Positions 23,453-32,291 of a DNA stretch of 64,000 nt are shown piece after piece. The translations under genes were made by a program, and so were the position numbers. The notes beneath the pieces are model-generated. The model had not been told where the DNA came from. It was given only the letters and a program-made list of their open reading frames with translations, and ran no database searches. Every line of letters starts with the position of its first letter. Position 1 is the stretch's first letter. Origin of the DNA: Rhizocola hellebori (GTDB lineage: Bacteria > Actinomycetota > Actinomycetes > Mycobacteriales > Micromonosporaceae); contig NZ_BONY01000004.1 of NCBI RefSeq assembly GCF_016862955.1, positions 1 to 64,000 of the forward strand. The letters are read 5' to 3'.

Positions 23453-25429
23453 ATGACGACGGAGCTGCACGCGCTGCCGGATCATCCGACAGATGCCCTG
23501 GCCATCGCTACGGCGGGGCCTGCCACCCGGCAGGGTCCGGCCAGCCCGACCGGTGGGGCGGTGGCCGCACTGCGGCCGGTCGGGCTTGACGCCGTCCGCC
23601 TCGACCCGCAGGGCCTGCTCGGTCATTGGCAGGAGCGCAACGCCACGGCCACCCTGCCGCATTGCGTGCGGCAGCTCGACGAGAGCGGCGCCATCGACAA
23701 CGTGCGCCGCGCCCTCGGGGAGGTGAGCGGGCCACACGTCGGGATGTGGTTCAGCGACTCCGACATCTACAAGACATTGGAGGCCGCGGCCTGGCAACTC
23801 GGGCGCGACCCGGCCAATGTGGCGCTGCGGGCGTTCATCGACACGACATCCGCACTGCTTGCCCGCGCGCAGGAGGCGGACGGTTACCTCAACTCGTATG
23901 TCCAGTCGGACGCCGGCCGCACGCGGTGGGACGAGATGAAGACCAGCCACGAGCTTTACTGCGCAGGGCATCTGATCCAGGCGGCGGTAGCCTGCGCCCG
24001 GGCGGGCGTGGGCGCGGAACTGTTCGCGGTGGCTCAGCGGTTGGCGGACCTTGCGGTGCAACGCTTTGGGGCCGAGGATGGCGAAGCCGTGTGCGGCCAC
24101 CCGGAGATCGAGACCGCTCTCGTCGAGCTCCACCGCACCACCGGCCGGCAAGACTACCTCGATCTGGCGCGGCGCTTCATTGACTTGCGGGGCAAGGGTT
24201 TGCTCGGCGAGGACGACCGGTTCGGCCGTGCCTACTTCCAGGACCATGTCGCTGTCCGCGACGCCACCGAGGTGACCGGCCACGCCGTGCGCCAGCTCTA
24301 CCTACTGGCCGGCGTTGTCGACGTGGCGGTCGAGACCGGCGACGGCCAGCTGCTCGACACCGCAGAACGGCTGTGGGAATCGGCGTTCCAGACCAAGACC
24401 TACCTTACCGGCGGACACGGCTCCCGGCACTGGGGTGAGGCCTTCGGCGACCCGTACGAGCTGCCGCCCGACCGCGCCTACGCGGAGACCTGCGCCGCCA
24501 TCGCCAGCTTTCAGTGGAACTGGCGGCTGCTGCTGGCCACCGGCGCGTGCCGCTACGCCGACGAGATGGAACGCGCCCTCTACAACGCGATCGGTGTCGC
24601 CACCTCAACCGACGGAACGCATTTCTTCTACTCCAATCCACTCCAGCTGCGGACAGGCCACGACGGATCCCACGAGGACGCCCCGTCGCAGCGGCTTTCC
24701 TGGTACACCTGTGCCTGCTGCCCGCCCAACCTGGCCCGGCTCATGGCATCGCTGCAGTCCTATGTGGCCACCGCGGATGGCGATGGGGTCCAGCTGCACC
24801 TTTACGCGTCCGGAAACGTCCACACCGGACACGGTGAATTGGAGATGGACACCCACTACCCGTGGCAGGGCCAAGTCCGGGTGCGGGTGCGCGCCGCCGG
24901 CACGCAATCGTGGACGCTCGCACTGCGGGTACCCGGCTGGTGCGCGCAGGCGACGGTGGCGATCGACGGGATCGCCGTCGATGTCGCTGTGGACGACGGA
25001 TATTTGCGGCTCACCCGCGTGTGGGGCGAGGACACCACCATCGTGCTGGATCTGCCGATGCCCGCGAGGCTGGTCAGTGCTCATGCCCGGGTCGACGCCG
25101 TACGAGGGTGTGTCGCTCTGATGCGCGGGCCTCTCGTGTACAGCGTCGAGCAGGCTGATCTACCCGAAGGTGTTGTTCTGGAGGACGTTCGCCTGGACAC
25201 CGGCGTCCTCACCGCGACCGACTCCGGTGACGGAAGGGTGATGCTGTCGGCGAGCGGGCTCGTGCCGGAGGCGCCAGGACCCACCGATCTGTATGGCGAA
25301 TACCCGTCGCCGCCGCGTTCGCAAGCGCGCATCCCACTGACCGCGATCCCTTACTTCTATTGGGGCAACAGGGAACCAGGGCCGATGCGGGTCTGGATTC
25401 CCACCGCCGAAGGCGAAGGCGAGCAATGA
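23453..25429 (+). CDS. GH127 beta-L-arabinofuranosidase
   Basis: A 658-residue protein from ATG 23453 (GAAGGCGG eight bases upstream; the frame is open earlier but runs antisense through the LacI gene). GH127 enzymes use a cysteine nucleophile held in a zinc site of one Glu and three Cys. All four are visible: Glu345 and Cys347 in YAETCAAIASFQWNWR, and Cys422-Cys423 in WYTCACCPPNLARL, with Cys422 the expected nucleophile. The (alpha/alpha)6 barrel is followed by beta-sandwich domains. No signal peptide is present, so it acts in the cytoplasm on imported arabino-oligosaccharides, releasing L-arabinose. It leads the operon with the transporter genes. Confidence 0.92.
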   Translation: MTTELHALPDHPTDALAIATAGPATRQGPASPTGGAVAALRPVGLDAVRLDPQGLLGHWQERNATATLPHCVRQLDESGAIDNVRRALGEVSGPHVGMWFSDSDIYKTLEAAAWQLGRDPANVALRAFIDTTSALLARAQEADGYLNSYVQSDAGRTRWDEMKTSHELYCAGHLIQAAVACARAGVGAELFAVAQRLADLAVQRFGAEDGEAVCGHPEIETALVELHRTTGRQDYLDLARRFIDLRGKGLLGEDDRFGRAYFQDHVAVRDATEVTGHAVRQLYLLAGVVDVAVETGDGQLLDTAERLWESAFQTKTYLTGGHGSRHWGEAFGDPYELPPDRAYAETCAAIASFQWNWRLLLATGACRYADEMERALYNAIGVATSTDGTHFFYSNPLQLRTGHDGSHEDAPSQRLSWYTCACCPPNLARLMASLQSYVATADGDGVQLHLYASGNVHTGHGELEMDTHYPWQGQVRVRVRAAGTQSWTLALRVPGWCAQATVAIDGIAVDVAVDDGYLRLTRVWGEDTTIVLDLPMPARLVSAHARVDAVRGCVALMRGPLVYSVEQADLPEGVVLEDVRLDTGVLTATDSGDGRVMLSASGLVPEAPGPTDLYGEYPSPPRSQARIPLTAIPYFYWGNREPGPMRVWIPTAEGEGEQ

Positions 25430-25565
25430 CCCAGCGCGTCTAGCTCGCCATAGCCGCGTCGTACGGCCACCGAGCCCGGTGTGTCCGGACGGCTTTTGCA
25501 CCGACCCGGGACCGCCCGTTGCAAGGCGGAGCGGGTCCCGCCATTTTGTGACCAAAGGAGAAGTC

Positions 25566-26861
25566 ATGAAAGGCATTGCAAGCCTGCGGGGCGGTCGGCG
25601 GGCAGTCACCGCCGTCCTCGCCGCCGGGCTCGCCGTCGTCCTCGCGGCATGCGGTTCCAACGCCGGTACCAGCGACACGGTACAGGCCGGGCCGGATGGG
25701 GTCGACGACGGCAGCGAGCTCACGCTGTGGACCCGCGCACCGTTGGAGAAGCAAGCCAACTTGCTCGTCGAGGCGTATAACGCCAGCCACAAGAACAAAG
25801 TGAAGCTGACCGTCGTACCAAATGATGATTATGTAGCGAAAGTCGGTGCCGCAGCCGGAGCTGGCAGCCTGCCTGACCTCTTCGCCGCCGATATCGTGTA
25901 TGTTCCCAACTGGGTGAAGCAAGGACTGTTCAAAGACATCAGCGCCAACGTGAACGCTCTGTCGTTCAAGGATTCCATCAACAAGGGCCACCTCGCCGCC
26001 GGTACCGACGGTGGCAAGAATTATGTTCTGCCCTTCGTGCTGGACCTGTCGATGCTGTTCTGGAACAAGGCTCTGTTCAAGGACGCGGGGCTCGACCCGG
26101 AGAAGGCACCGGCAACTCTGGCCGAGTTCGCCGCGGCCGCCAAGGCCGTGCAGGGATTGCACAAAGACGGCGTCTACGGCACCGCGACCGGCCTCAACTG
26201 CGGTGGCTGCATGGTCTTCACCTGGTTCCCGTCGTTCTGGGCGGACAGTCAGGACGTCATGAGCCCCGACGGGAAGAAATCACTGCTGACCTCCGATACC
26301 TCCAAGAAGGTGCTCGGGACGTGGCAGGACCTGTGGAAGTCGGGCGCGGTGCTGCCGTCGTCCAAAGACGAGGCCGGTCCAACGTGGACAGCCGGCTTCA
26401 CACAGGGCAAGGTGGGCCTTATGTTCTACCCCGCGACACTGCTCTCATCCACCCCATTCGATGTGGGAGTGGCGGGCATTCCCGGTGTCAACGGTGGCGC
26501 ATCGACATTCGTCGGCGGTGACGGCATCGGTGTCTCCAAGGACTCCAAGAAGGCCAACCAGGCATGGAACTTCCTGAACTGGATGATGTCGGAGAAGGCC
26601 CAGGTGGACGTGCTGGCGAAGAACAACGACGTGGTGTCCCGGTCTGACCTGGCGAACAACTCGTTCGCGGCGAAGGACCCACGCCTGGTCACCATCAACA
26701 AGGTGGCCGGCAACGGCAAGACTCCGGTGGCGCTCAACTTCCAGCAGGCGTATAACGCCACCAATAGCCCGTGGCTGACCCTTGTGCGCAACTATGTGCT
26801 CGGCGACGGCGCGGATCTGCAAAAGAACAACGATCAGGTGACAGCGGTACTCGCACAGTAA
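25566..26861 (+). CDS. Sugar ABC transporter substrate-binding lipoprotein
   Basis: A 431-residue protein from ATG 25566 with AAAGGAG six bases upstream. The lipobox is VLAAC (Cys29). The body is a family 1 extracellular solute-binding protein: ELTLWTRAPLEKQANLLVEA, then LPDLFAADIVYVPNWVKQGL and FLNWMMSEKAQVDVLAKNN. It is tethered outside the membrane and delivers an oligosaccharide to the two permeases encoded next. Given the GH127 and secreted glycosidase genes, the ligand is probably an arabinose-containing oligosaccharide. A strong stem-loop separates it from the permeases. Confidence 0.93.
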   Translation: MKGIASLRGGRRAVTAVLAAGLAVVLAACGSNAGTSDTVQAGPDGVDDGSELTLWTRAPLEKQANLLVEAYNASHKNKVKLTVVPNDDYVAKVGAAAGAGSLPDLFAADIVYVPNWVKQGLFKDISANVNALSFKDSINKGHLAAGTDGGKNYVLPFVLDLSMLFWNKALFKDAGLDPEKAPATLAEFAAAAKAVQGLHKDGVYGTATGLNCGGCMVFTWFPSFWADSQDVMSPDGKKSLLTSDTSKKVLGTWQDLWKSGAVLPSSKDEAGPTWTAGFTQGKVGLMFYPATLLSSTPFDVGVAGIPGVNGGASTFVGGDGIGVSKDSKKANQAWNFLNWMMSEKAQVDVLAKNNDVVSRSDLANNSFAAKDPRLVTINKVAGNGKTPVALNFQQAYNATNSPWLTLVRNYVLGDGADLQKNNDQVTAVLAQ

Positions 26862-26867
26862 AACCGG

Positions 26868-26907
26868 CTGGCTTGGCCAGCCTGTCCTCACTGGCCGGCC
26901 AAGCCAG
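26868..26907 (+). terminator. Intercistronic stem-loop between binding protein and permease genes
   Basis: CTGGCTTGGCC (26868-26878) and GGCCAAGCCAG (26897-26907) form a perfect 11-bp stem with an 18-base loop, six bases after the binding-protein stop and without a U-tract. Such elements typically protect the upstream mRNA or attenuate read-through, giving more binding protein than permease. Confidence 0.65.
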
Positions 26908-26932
26908 TCCCTCGATCGCATCAGGAGGAGAT

Positions 26933-27811
26933 GTGGTCAAGAAACGGTCGCGGCGCGACGGCAATGCCCTGATGGGTTGGCTTTACGCGACCCCGACCGC
27001 GGTGTTTGTGGCGTTGCTGTTCGCTTTGCCGCTGCTGCTCGTGCTCAAGATGTCCGCGTCGAGATGGCCGCTGCTGGGCGGCGACAAGGGCCTGAACTTC
27101 CCGGACAACTACGCAAAAGCCGTGCAGAACCGTTTTTTTGCAGACTCCCTGATCTTTACATTGAAATACACCATTTTAGCTACGATTCTCCTGATCGGCC
27201 TGGGGCTCGGCCTGGCCCTCCTGGTGCAGGAGTCGTCGCGCTGGCGCAACCTGCTGCGGGCCTCTTTCCTCATCCCGAGCGCTCTCGGCCTCGCCTCCGC
27301 GTCATTGCTTTTCTATGTTCTTTACTCGCCGCTTGCCGGTCCGCTTGCGCCAGTGATGCAACGCCTTGGTTTAAGTTTTCTTGGTACGCCGAACATGGCG
27401 CTCGGATCCACCCTGTTTCTCATCGTGTGGCGCTACGCCGGCTTCTACATGGTGCTCATGCTGGTGGGGTTACAGGGAATCCCGGCCCAGGTGCACGAGG
27501 CGGCCCTGATCGACGGCGCGAGCCGCTGGCAGCAGTTCCGCCGGGTCACCCTCCCGCTGCTGCGGCCAACCCTGGCATTGAGCACGGTGCTGTGCGTGAC
27601 CGGCTCGCTGCTTGCTTTCGAGCAGTTCTACATCCTCACCAAAGGCGGGCCGGACAACAGCACCATCTCGGTCGTCCAGCTCATCTACACGGTCGCGTTC
27701 CAAGGCCAGAACGACCTCGGTGTGGCGGCGGCGCTGTCGGTCATCGGCCTGCTCGCCCTGATCGTCATCAACGTGGCGCAGCTGCGCGCCTTCCGTTCCG
27801 AGGGGAGCTGA
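26933..27811 (+). CDS. Sugar ABC transporter permease (MalF type)
   Basis: A 292-residue membrane protein from GTG 26933; AGGAGG lies four bases before it. Six hydrophobic segments are visible. The cytoplasmic EAA loop that contacts the ATPase reads EAALIDGASRWQQFRRVTLP. It pairs with the MalG-type permease, whose ATG follows after one base. No ATPase gene is present in the operon, so a shared multi-sugar ATPase encoded elsewhere (MsiK type in actinobacteria) probably energises it. Confidence 0.92.
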   Translation: MVKKRSRRDGNALMGWLYATPTAVFVALLFALPLLLVLKMSASRWPLLGGDKGLNFPDNYAKAVQNRFFADSLIFTLKYTILATILLIGLGLGLALLVQESSRWRNLLRASFLIPSALGLASASLLFYVLYSPLAGPLAPVMQRLGLSFLGTPNMALGSTLFLIVWRYAGFYMVLMLVGLQGIPAQVHEAALIDGASRWQQFRRVTLPLLRPTLALSTVLCVTGSLLAFEQFYILTKGGPDNSTISVVQLIYTVAFQGQNDLGVAAALSVIGLLALIVINVAQLRAFRSEGS

Positions 27812-27812
27812 C

Positions 27813-28643
27813 ATGCGGACCACCGTCGCGGGCGTGGCGTTGCGGATGCCTTACTGGGTGTTCACCGGTGGCCTGGCCGCCATCTTCCTTTTCCCGCTCG
27901 GCTGGACGGCCGTCAGGTCGGTCGCTCCGCAACCCGGCACCAACCAGGTCCACGGGTGGGGATTCGGCAACTACGTGACGCTCGGCGGGTACCAGGCCGG
28001 CATCTGGCGATACCTAGCCAACTCCGCCTTCGTGTCTCTGCTCACGGTGACGCTGACGCTGCTGATCTCCCTACTCGGCGGGTACGCCTTCGCCCGCTTC
28101 AAATTCCCGGGAAGGAACCTGCTTTTCCTTGCCACCCTGGCCATTCTCATGGTGCCCTATGCGACCCTGCTGATCCCGCTCTACGTGCTGCTCAACAACG
28201 TCGGGCTGGCCAACTCGCTGGTCGGGGTCGCCCTCGTCCTCACCATGTTCCAGCTGCCCTTCGCGACGTTCATGATGCGGATATCGTTCGAGGCCATACC
28301 ACGCGAGCTGGACGAAGCCGCGCAAGTGGATGGCTGCTCATCCTTCGCCCTTCTGCGCAGGGTTCTGCTCCCTTCCGTGAAGCCCGGCCTCATCACCGTC
28401 GGGCTGTTCGCTTTCCTGGCCGCGTGGAACGACTTCATAGCACCGCTCATCCTCATCAACGACTCCGACCAGATGACCCTGCCGCTGGCCGTGGCCAACC
28501 TGCGCGGCCAGGTGCAGGGCGTGGTCGACTACGGGGCGACCGAGGCAGGCGTGGTCGTCCTTGCCCTGCCGTGCACGGTGCTTTTCCTTCTGCTCCAACG
28601 ACATTACGTGCGGGGCTTCATGACCGGCGCACTCAAAGGCTGA
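27813..28643 (+). CDS. Sugar ABC transporter permease (MalG type)
   Basis: A 276-residue membrane protein with six hydrophobic segments. The EAA loop is ELDEAAQVDGCSSFALLRRV followed by LLP, as in MalG-type carbohydrate permeases, and the AWNDFIAPLIL motif is typical. Its ATG is one base after the stop of the MalF-type gene, so the two are translationally linked. It completes the membrane channel of the putative arabino-oligosaccharide importer. It is the last gene of the operon. Confidence 0.92.
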   Translation: MRTTVAGVALRMPYWVFTGGLAAIFLFPLGWTAVRSVAPQPGTNQVHGWGFGNYVTLGGYQAGIWRYLANSAFVSLLTVTLTLLISLLGGYAFARFKFPGRNLLFLATLAILMVPYATLLIPLYVLLNNVGLANSLVGVALVLTMFQLPFATFMMRISFEAIPRELDEAAQVDGCSSFALLRRVLLPSVKPGLITVGLFAFLAAWNDFIAPLILINDSDQMTLPLAVANLRGQVQGVVDYGATEAGVVVLALPCTVLFLLLQRHYVRGFMTGALKG

Positions 28644-28779
28644 CACGCCAACCGGCAAACCGCGCCTGGCGATGAGGAGCCAGCCGCATCTCGCATGATC
28701 CTCAAAGTCGTGCTCGACGGCCTGCGCGCTCGGTAACTCAAGCGCGCCAGGCCACCGCCGGTGATTCAAGTGCGCCGGG

Positions 28780-29124
28780 TTACGTCCACTGGCCCGGATT
28801 GCACCAGAAACTGGTGTTGCCGCTGATCTCGGTAACGCCGTTCGAGACGAAGGTGTAGAACACTTGCAACCCTCGGCCGGGGTTCGGGCATCTCGTGCTG
28901 AGGTTCGGGCCGGCCGTCGTGTAGATCACATCGGTGGCTGGCGGGAAGACGATGGTCACGTGCCACGTGGTTGTCCCGGTGCTTGACCCGAGGCAGAAGA
29001 AGCGCGAGCCGCCCGACTCGCAATGCGGTGCCGGTACGGCGGCTGCCGCCGGGGCTGCGGGCACGACCAGCGCCCCGAGCAGCAAGGTCACGGCGACCGC
29101 TAGTGAACGAATCGAAGTATTCAT
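28780..29124 (-). CDS. Small secreted protein with four cysteines
   Basis: A 114-residue protein. The signal peptide covers residues 1-29 (LAVAVTLLLGALVVPAAPAAA). The mature part of about 85 residues has four cysteines (PHCESGG, FFCLGSS, TRCPNPG, FWCNPGQ), enough for two disulfides, and is otherwise beta-prone (TTTWHVTIVFPP; LQVFYTFVSNGVTEISGN). I recognise no family. Its ATG overlaps the stop of the HEAT-repeat gene upstream (ATGA), so the two are co-translated, an unusual pairing of a cytoplasmic repeat protein with a secreted one. Confidence 0.7.
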   Translation of the reverse strand: MNTSIRSLAVAVTLLLGALVVPAAPAAAAVPAPHCESGGSRFFCLGSSTGTTTWHVTIVFPPATDVIYTTAGPNLSTRCPNPGRGLQVFYTFVSNGVTEISGNTSFWCNPGQWT

Positions 29125-29891
29125 AGCGATGAGTATAATGTCGCGTCAATGCGACCGCGAGTCAACGGACCGAGCGCATAAAGCGCCTCGGTGAGGACGT
29201 TGGGGTCGCTGACAGGTAGCGGCGATTGCAGCGCGTCGAGCAACGGCTGGATCGCTCGTTCGTCGCCGCGCAGCGCGAGCCCGTGGATCGCCTCGGCGAG
29301 GGTGTCTGGATCATCGTCGGTGAGGCGGTGGGCTAGGGCGTCTCGTAGTCGCGGGAAGTCTTGTTTCGTCTGGCGGGCCAGGCCGAAGGTCGCCCAGTCG
29401 CGCACCGAAGGCTCGTCGTCGGAAGATAGCGTGATCAGCACGTTGAGGGCCACCGCCTGTGAACGTCCGAGCAGTCCGAAAACGACACCCGCGCGAACCT
29501 TGGCATCGTGGTGTGTGTGCAGTTGGACAAGCGTTTCCAGGCACCGCTCGTCGCCGATGTGCCCGAAACCCACGGCGATACTGTTGAGCACCGCGGAGTC
29601 ATGCTCCCGCTGGGCCATGGCCAGCAGCAGCTCGAGCGCGCCCTCGCGGAACGGTCCATCGATCGCCGGCGCTCCCGGGCCGGCCCCAAGCTGGCCGAGG
29701 ACGTCGGCGGCCAGCGCGCGATACACCGGCTCGGGGTGCTCAGACAGACGTGACGCGACCGTCAAGGCTTGACCGCCGCCGTTCACGTGCAGCCAGCTGA
29801 CCAGCTCCCACCGGCGATCCTCGTCGTCGTCGGCAGCTGCAAGCAGTGCTTGGTCGAAGGCTTGCGCGACGGTGAGCTCCGACGTTGACAT
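29121..29891 (-). CDS. HEAT-repeat protein
   Basis: About 256 residues from ATG 29891 (AGGATGA upstream; an earlier in-frame ATG at 29945 is less well placed). It consists of tandem helical pairs: EPVYRALAADVLGQLGAG, HDSAVLNSIAVGFGHIGDER, DAKVRAGVVFGLLG, EPSVRDWATFGLARQ, PDTLAEAIHGLALRGDER and DPNVLTEALYALGPL. These are HEAT/PBS-lyase-like repeats, a protein-protein interaction scaffold. There is no catalytic motif. It overlaps the small secreted-protein gene by four bases and is divergent from the DUF3303 gene. Confidence 0.8.
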   Translation of the reverse strand: MSTSELTVAQAFDQALLAAADDDEDRRWELVSWLHVNGGGQALTVASRLSEHPEPVYRALAADVLGQLGAGPGAPAIDGPFREGALELLLAMAQREHDSAVLNSIAVGFGHIGDERCLETLVQLHTHHDAKVRAGVVFGLLGRSQAVALNVLITLSSDDEPSVRDWATFGLARQTKQDFPRLRDALAHRLTDDDPDTLAEAIHGLALRGDERAIQPLLDALQSPLPVSDPNVLTEALYALGPLTRGRIDATLYSSL

Positions 29892-29967
29892 GTGGTCATC
29901 CTGCAAAGCTTCGGGCAGCGGGCGCAACACCATTCTGCTTCTCAAGACCCACGCTTATACAACTACC

Positions 29968-30252
29968 ATGACCGTCATGCTGTTCATGGTGGTGGAACGT
30001 TTCCGTGACCACGGCGCGAGGGCTGTATACGAGCGGGCACGTGAGCACGGACGGATGATGCCCGACGGGCTGCGCTACGTCGATAGCTGGGTCGAAGCCA
30101 GCTTGAGCCGATGCTTTCAGCTCATGGAGTGCGACGATCTGAGTTTGCTGATGACCTGGATCGGCCGATGGGACGATCTGATCGACTTCGAGGTTGTGCC
30201 TGTGGTGACAAGCGGCGAAGCCTCCGCGGTCGTCAATGCCGTGAGCCGGTAG
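29968..30252 (+). CDS. DUF3303-type protein
   Basis: A 94-residue protein from ATG 29968 (ATG 29977 is an alternative). The sequence MLFMVVERFRDHGARAVYER and the later DSWVEASLSRCFQLMECDDL, then FEVVPVV, match the DUF3303 family of small single-domain proteins with a dimeric alpha/beta-barrel look. Function in the family is unknown. It stands alone, divergent from the HEAT gene and 128 bases before the next sigma factor gene. Confidence 0.75.
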   Translation: MTVMLFMVVERFRDHGARAVYERAREHGRMMPDGLRYVDSWVEASLSRCFQLMECDDLSLLMTWIGRWDDLIDFEVVPVVTSGEASAVVNAVSR

Positions 30253-30380
30253 GCGCCACTGCGGTCCGATATGGAGGCGATGCGTGGGAAAACCCGCTGA
30301 CAGTGTCGATCTCGAATCTGGGTGCAACAGCGGGTGGGACGCGAGCGTATTGGAGGGCGAGACCTAAGAGAGGGGGTGCT

Positions 30381-30884
30381 GTGCATAGCTTCGATGGCTT
30401 TGTCACCGAGTGCCTGCCGTCGTTGGGCCGCTACGCCTACATGCTCACTGGCAATGTGCATGCGGCGGAGGACCTTGTCCAGGACACGCTGGTCAAGCTG
30501 GCGGGAGCGTGGCGCCGGGTGAGGCGCGACGGAAACCCTCTGGCCTATGCCCGGACGGTGATGTTCCGGACGTTCCTGAGCCGGTGGCGGGTGTTGCGGC
30601 GGGAGCCGGCGTTCGAGGCCTTGGGGGATCGAGCGGCGCTGAGCGATGAGTTCGCCGGCGTGGATTCGCGCGACGCGCTGCGTCGGGCGATGGCTTTGTT
30701 GCCGCGGTTGCAACGGGCGGTGCTTGTCCTGGGCTATCTGGACGACCTGCCCGATGAGGAGATCGCTGAACTCCTCGGAAGGCGGCCCGCCACCGTTCGG
30801 TCTCTTCGCCACCGTGGCTTGCAAGCGTTGCGGCGGCAGCTAGAACCCCGCGAGTCACAGGAGGCGTCCCATGCGAGATTTTGA
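30381..30884 (+). CDS. ECF RNA polymerase sigma factor (SigE-like subgroup)
   Basis: A 167-residue protein from GTG 30381, with GAGAGGGGG four bases upstream. Region 2: LPSLGRYAYMLTGNVHAAED, then LVQDTLVKLAGAWRRV. Region 4: LPRLQRAVLVLGYLDDLPDE, then EIAELLGRRPATVRSLRHRG. This is the small SigE subgroup common in actinobacteria. It overlaps the downstream membrane beta-propeller gene by 14 bases, so the partner is co-translated and probably controls it. The stimulus and regulon are unknown. Confidence 0.88.
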   Translation: MHSFDGFVTECLPSLGRYAYMLTGNVHAAEDLVQDTLVKLAGAWRRVRRDGNPLAYARTVMFRTFLSRWRVLRREPAFEALGDRAALSDEFAGVDSRDALRRAMALLPRLQRAVLVLGYLDDLPDEEIAELLGRRPATVRSLRHRGLQALRRQLEPRESQEASHARF

Positions 30885-32100
30885 GGAGCAATTGCGTGTT
30901 GAACTGCGTCGCACAGAGCCCATGCTGCTCATCAGCCGCGAGAGCATGCTGGCGCGGGTAGTCAGAGCGCGCAGGCGCAGGACAGTGGGAATTAGCATGG
31001 CGGCGGCAGGGCTCGCGGTCGTGGCGGTCGTAGTGGCCGTGCCAATGCTCGGCCGCGCCGGTTCCGACGTGGCCAACCCGCCGATGGCGCGGGCGCTGCA
31101 TTCCGTTGATGTGATCAACGTCGTCTTTCATGACCGTTTTCATGGGTACGCGTTACAGCAACGCTGCGTCCAACCGGATGCCATTCTCATGATGTCGCCG
31201 CGCAAAAAACCCATGCCAGAGCAGCCGTCGAGGTGTCTTCTCAGCCTGATCAAGACGGCCGACGCTGGGAAGACGTGGCAGGAGCGGCCGATCCCAGCGC
31301 CGAACACATCGCCGCCGACGGCCTACCACTCGCCGACGCTTTGGGCGCCCGAAGCGGGCACTCTGGCGCTGGCCGCCGATGACGGTCGTTATTGGACGAG
31401 CCCCGATGGCGGCGAAACCTGGAACCCGATGCCTGGAATATACGACCTGAACCCGCCTGGGAAGGTTCTGCAATTCGACTTCTACGATCGGCACGTTCTT
31501 CTCGCCGACTCCTTGGACCCGTTTGTCCGCGGAGCGCGGCTCGTTCCGGCCTCCGACGGCAGCTACTGGACTTCAGGCTGCGAGAAGGGCTCGTGCATAA
31601 AGGTCACCCGGGATCTCGGCGCGACGTGGCAAACCTTGATACCAGACGAGAACGAGGTCACCCGCTGGATCGCCACGGTCGACGGCCAGACCGTTTACGC
31701 GATAACCAGCGTGGACCAATCTTCCAGCGCCTTTAAGCTGCGGCGCTCCATCGATGGCGGTGTGACCTGGCAGCTGGTGTCGGACACCATGCCAGACTGC
31801 TACAACGGGCTCGTTCTGCCCAACGGGGACCTGGTGACACTTTCTTTCGCCAACGATGGTGAGGTGCACCGGATCGCCGCCGGAACGAACACACCGGTGC
31901 TGATTCCCGGCGTCCCCACAGACATCCACGATTTCTATCTGACCGGAGGCGTGATCGTCCTCGCGGGTCCGGTAGACCTCACGCCCATAGACAAGATGCC
32001 CCAAGACCCGTTGGATGTCATGCCGGCAGCGTGGATTTCCACCGACAGCGGTGTGTCCTTCTTTCCGCTCCCGGTTCCGGCGGCGTTGCCAGCGAGCTGA
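30871..32100 (+). CDS. Membrane-anchored Asp-box beta-propeller protein (sigma-factor partner)
   Basis: A 409-residue protein. The N-terminal 35 residues are charged and cytoplasmic, followed by one transmembrane helix (MAAAGLAVVAVVVAVPML, about 43-60). The outer part has at least five Asp-box/BNR-type motifs: TADAGKTWQE, SPDGGETWNP, TRDLGATWQT, SIDGGVTWQL and STDSGVSFF. These mark a sialidase-like beta-propeller; no catalytic sialidase residues are evident, so binding is more likely than hydrolysis. Overlap with the sigma gene suggests that the cytoplasmic tail restrains the sigma factor while the propeller senses an extracellular ligand. That role is inference. Confidence 0.8.
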   Translation: MRDFEEQLRVELRRTEPMLLISRESMLARVVRARRRRTVGISMAAAGLAVVAVVVAVPMLGRAGSDVANPPMARALHSVDVINVVFHDRFHGYALQQRCVQPDAILMMSPRKKPMPEQPSRCLLSLIKTADAGKTWQERPIPAPNTSPPTAYHSPTLWAPEAGTLALAADDGRYWTSPDGGETWNPMPGIYDLNPPGKVLQFDFYDRHVLLADSLDPFVRGARLVPASDGSYWTSGCEKGSCIKVTRDLGATWQTLIPDENEVTRWIATVDGQTVYAITSVDQSSSAFKLRRSIDGGVTWQLVSDTMPDCYNGLVLPNGDLVTLSFANDGEVHRIAAGTNTPVLIPGVPTDIHDFYLTGGVIVLAGPVDLTPIDKMPQDPLDVMPAAWISTDSGVSFFPLPVPAALPAS

Positions 32101-32125
32101 ATCCTTCCTGACAATAGGAACAATG

Positions 32126-32162
32126 GAACCCATGTGGCGTTGCAACATCGCCACATGGGTTC
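32126..32162 (+). terminator. Strong terminator-like hairpin after the sigma/propeller operon
   Basis: GAACCCATGTGGCG (32126-32139) pairs perfectly with CGCCACATGGGTTC (32149-32162) around a nine-base loop, 25 bases after the stop. A 14-bp uninterrupted stem with no U-tract is typical of actinobacterial terminators. Confidence 0.75.
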
Positions 32163-32291
32163 ACAAGTGTTTGTTCGCGGCGTTAACAGCTCAGCAGCTT
32201 CTTGGCACAACCGCGCGCCAGCAAGCGTTAGGTTATTGGAAGGCGGGGGATTGACGGATTTCCCCAGTATCACGTAGGAGAGGTAGCCGAG

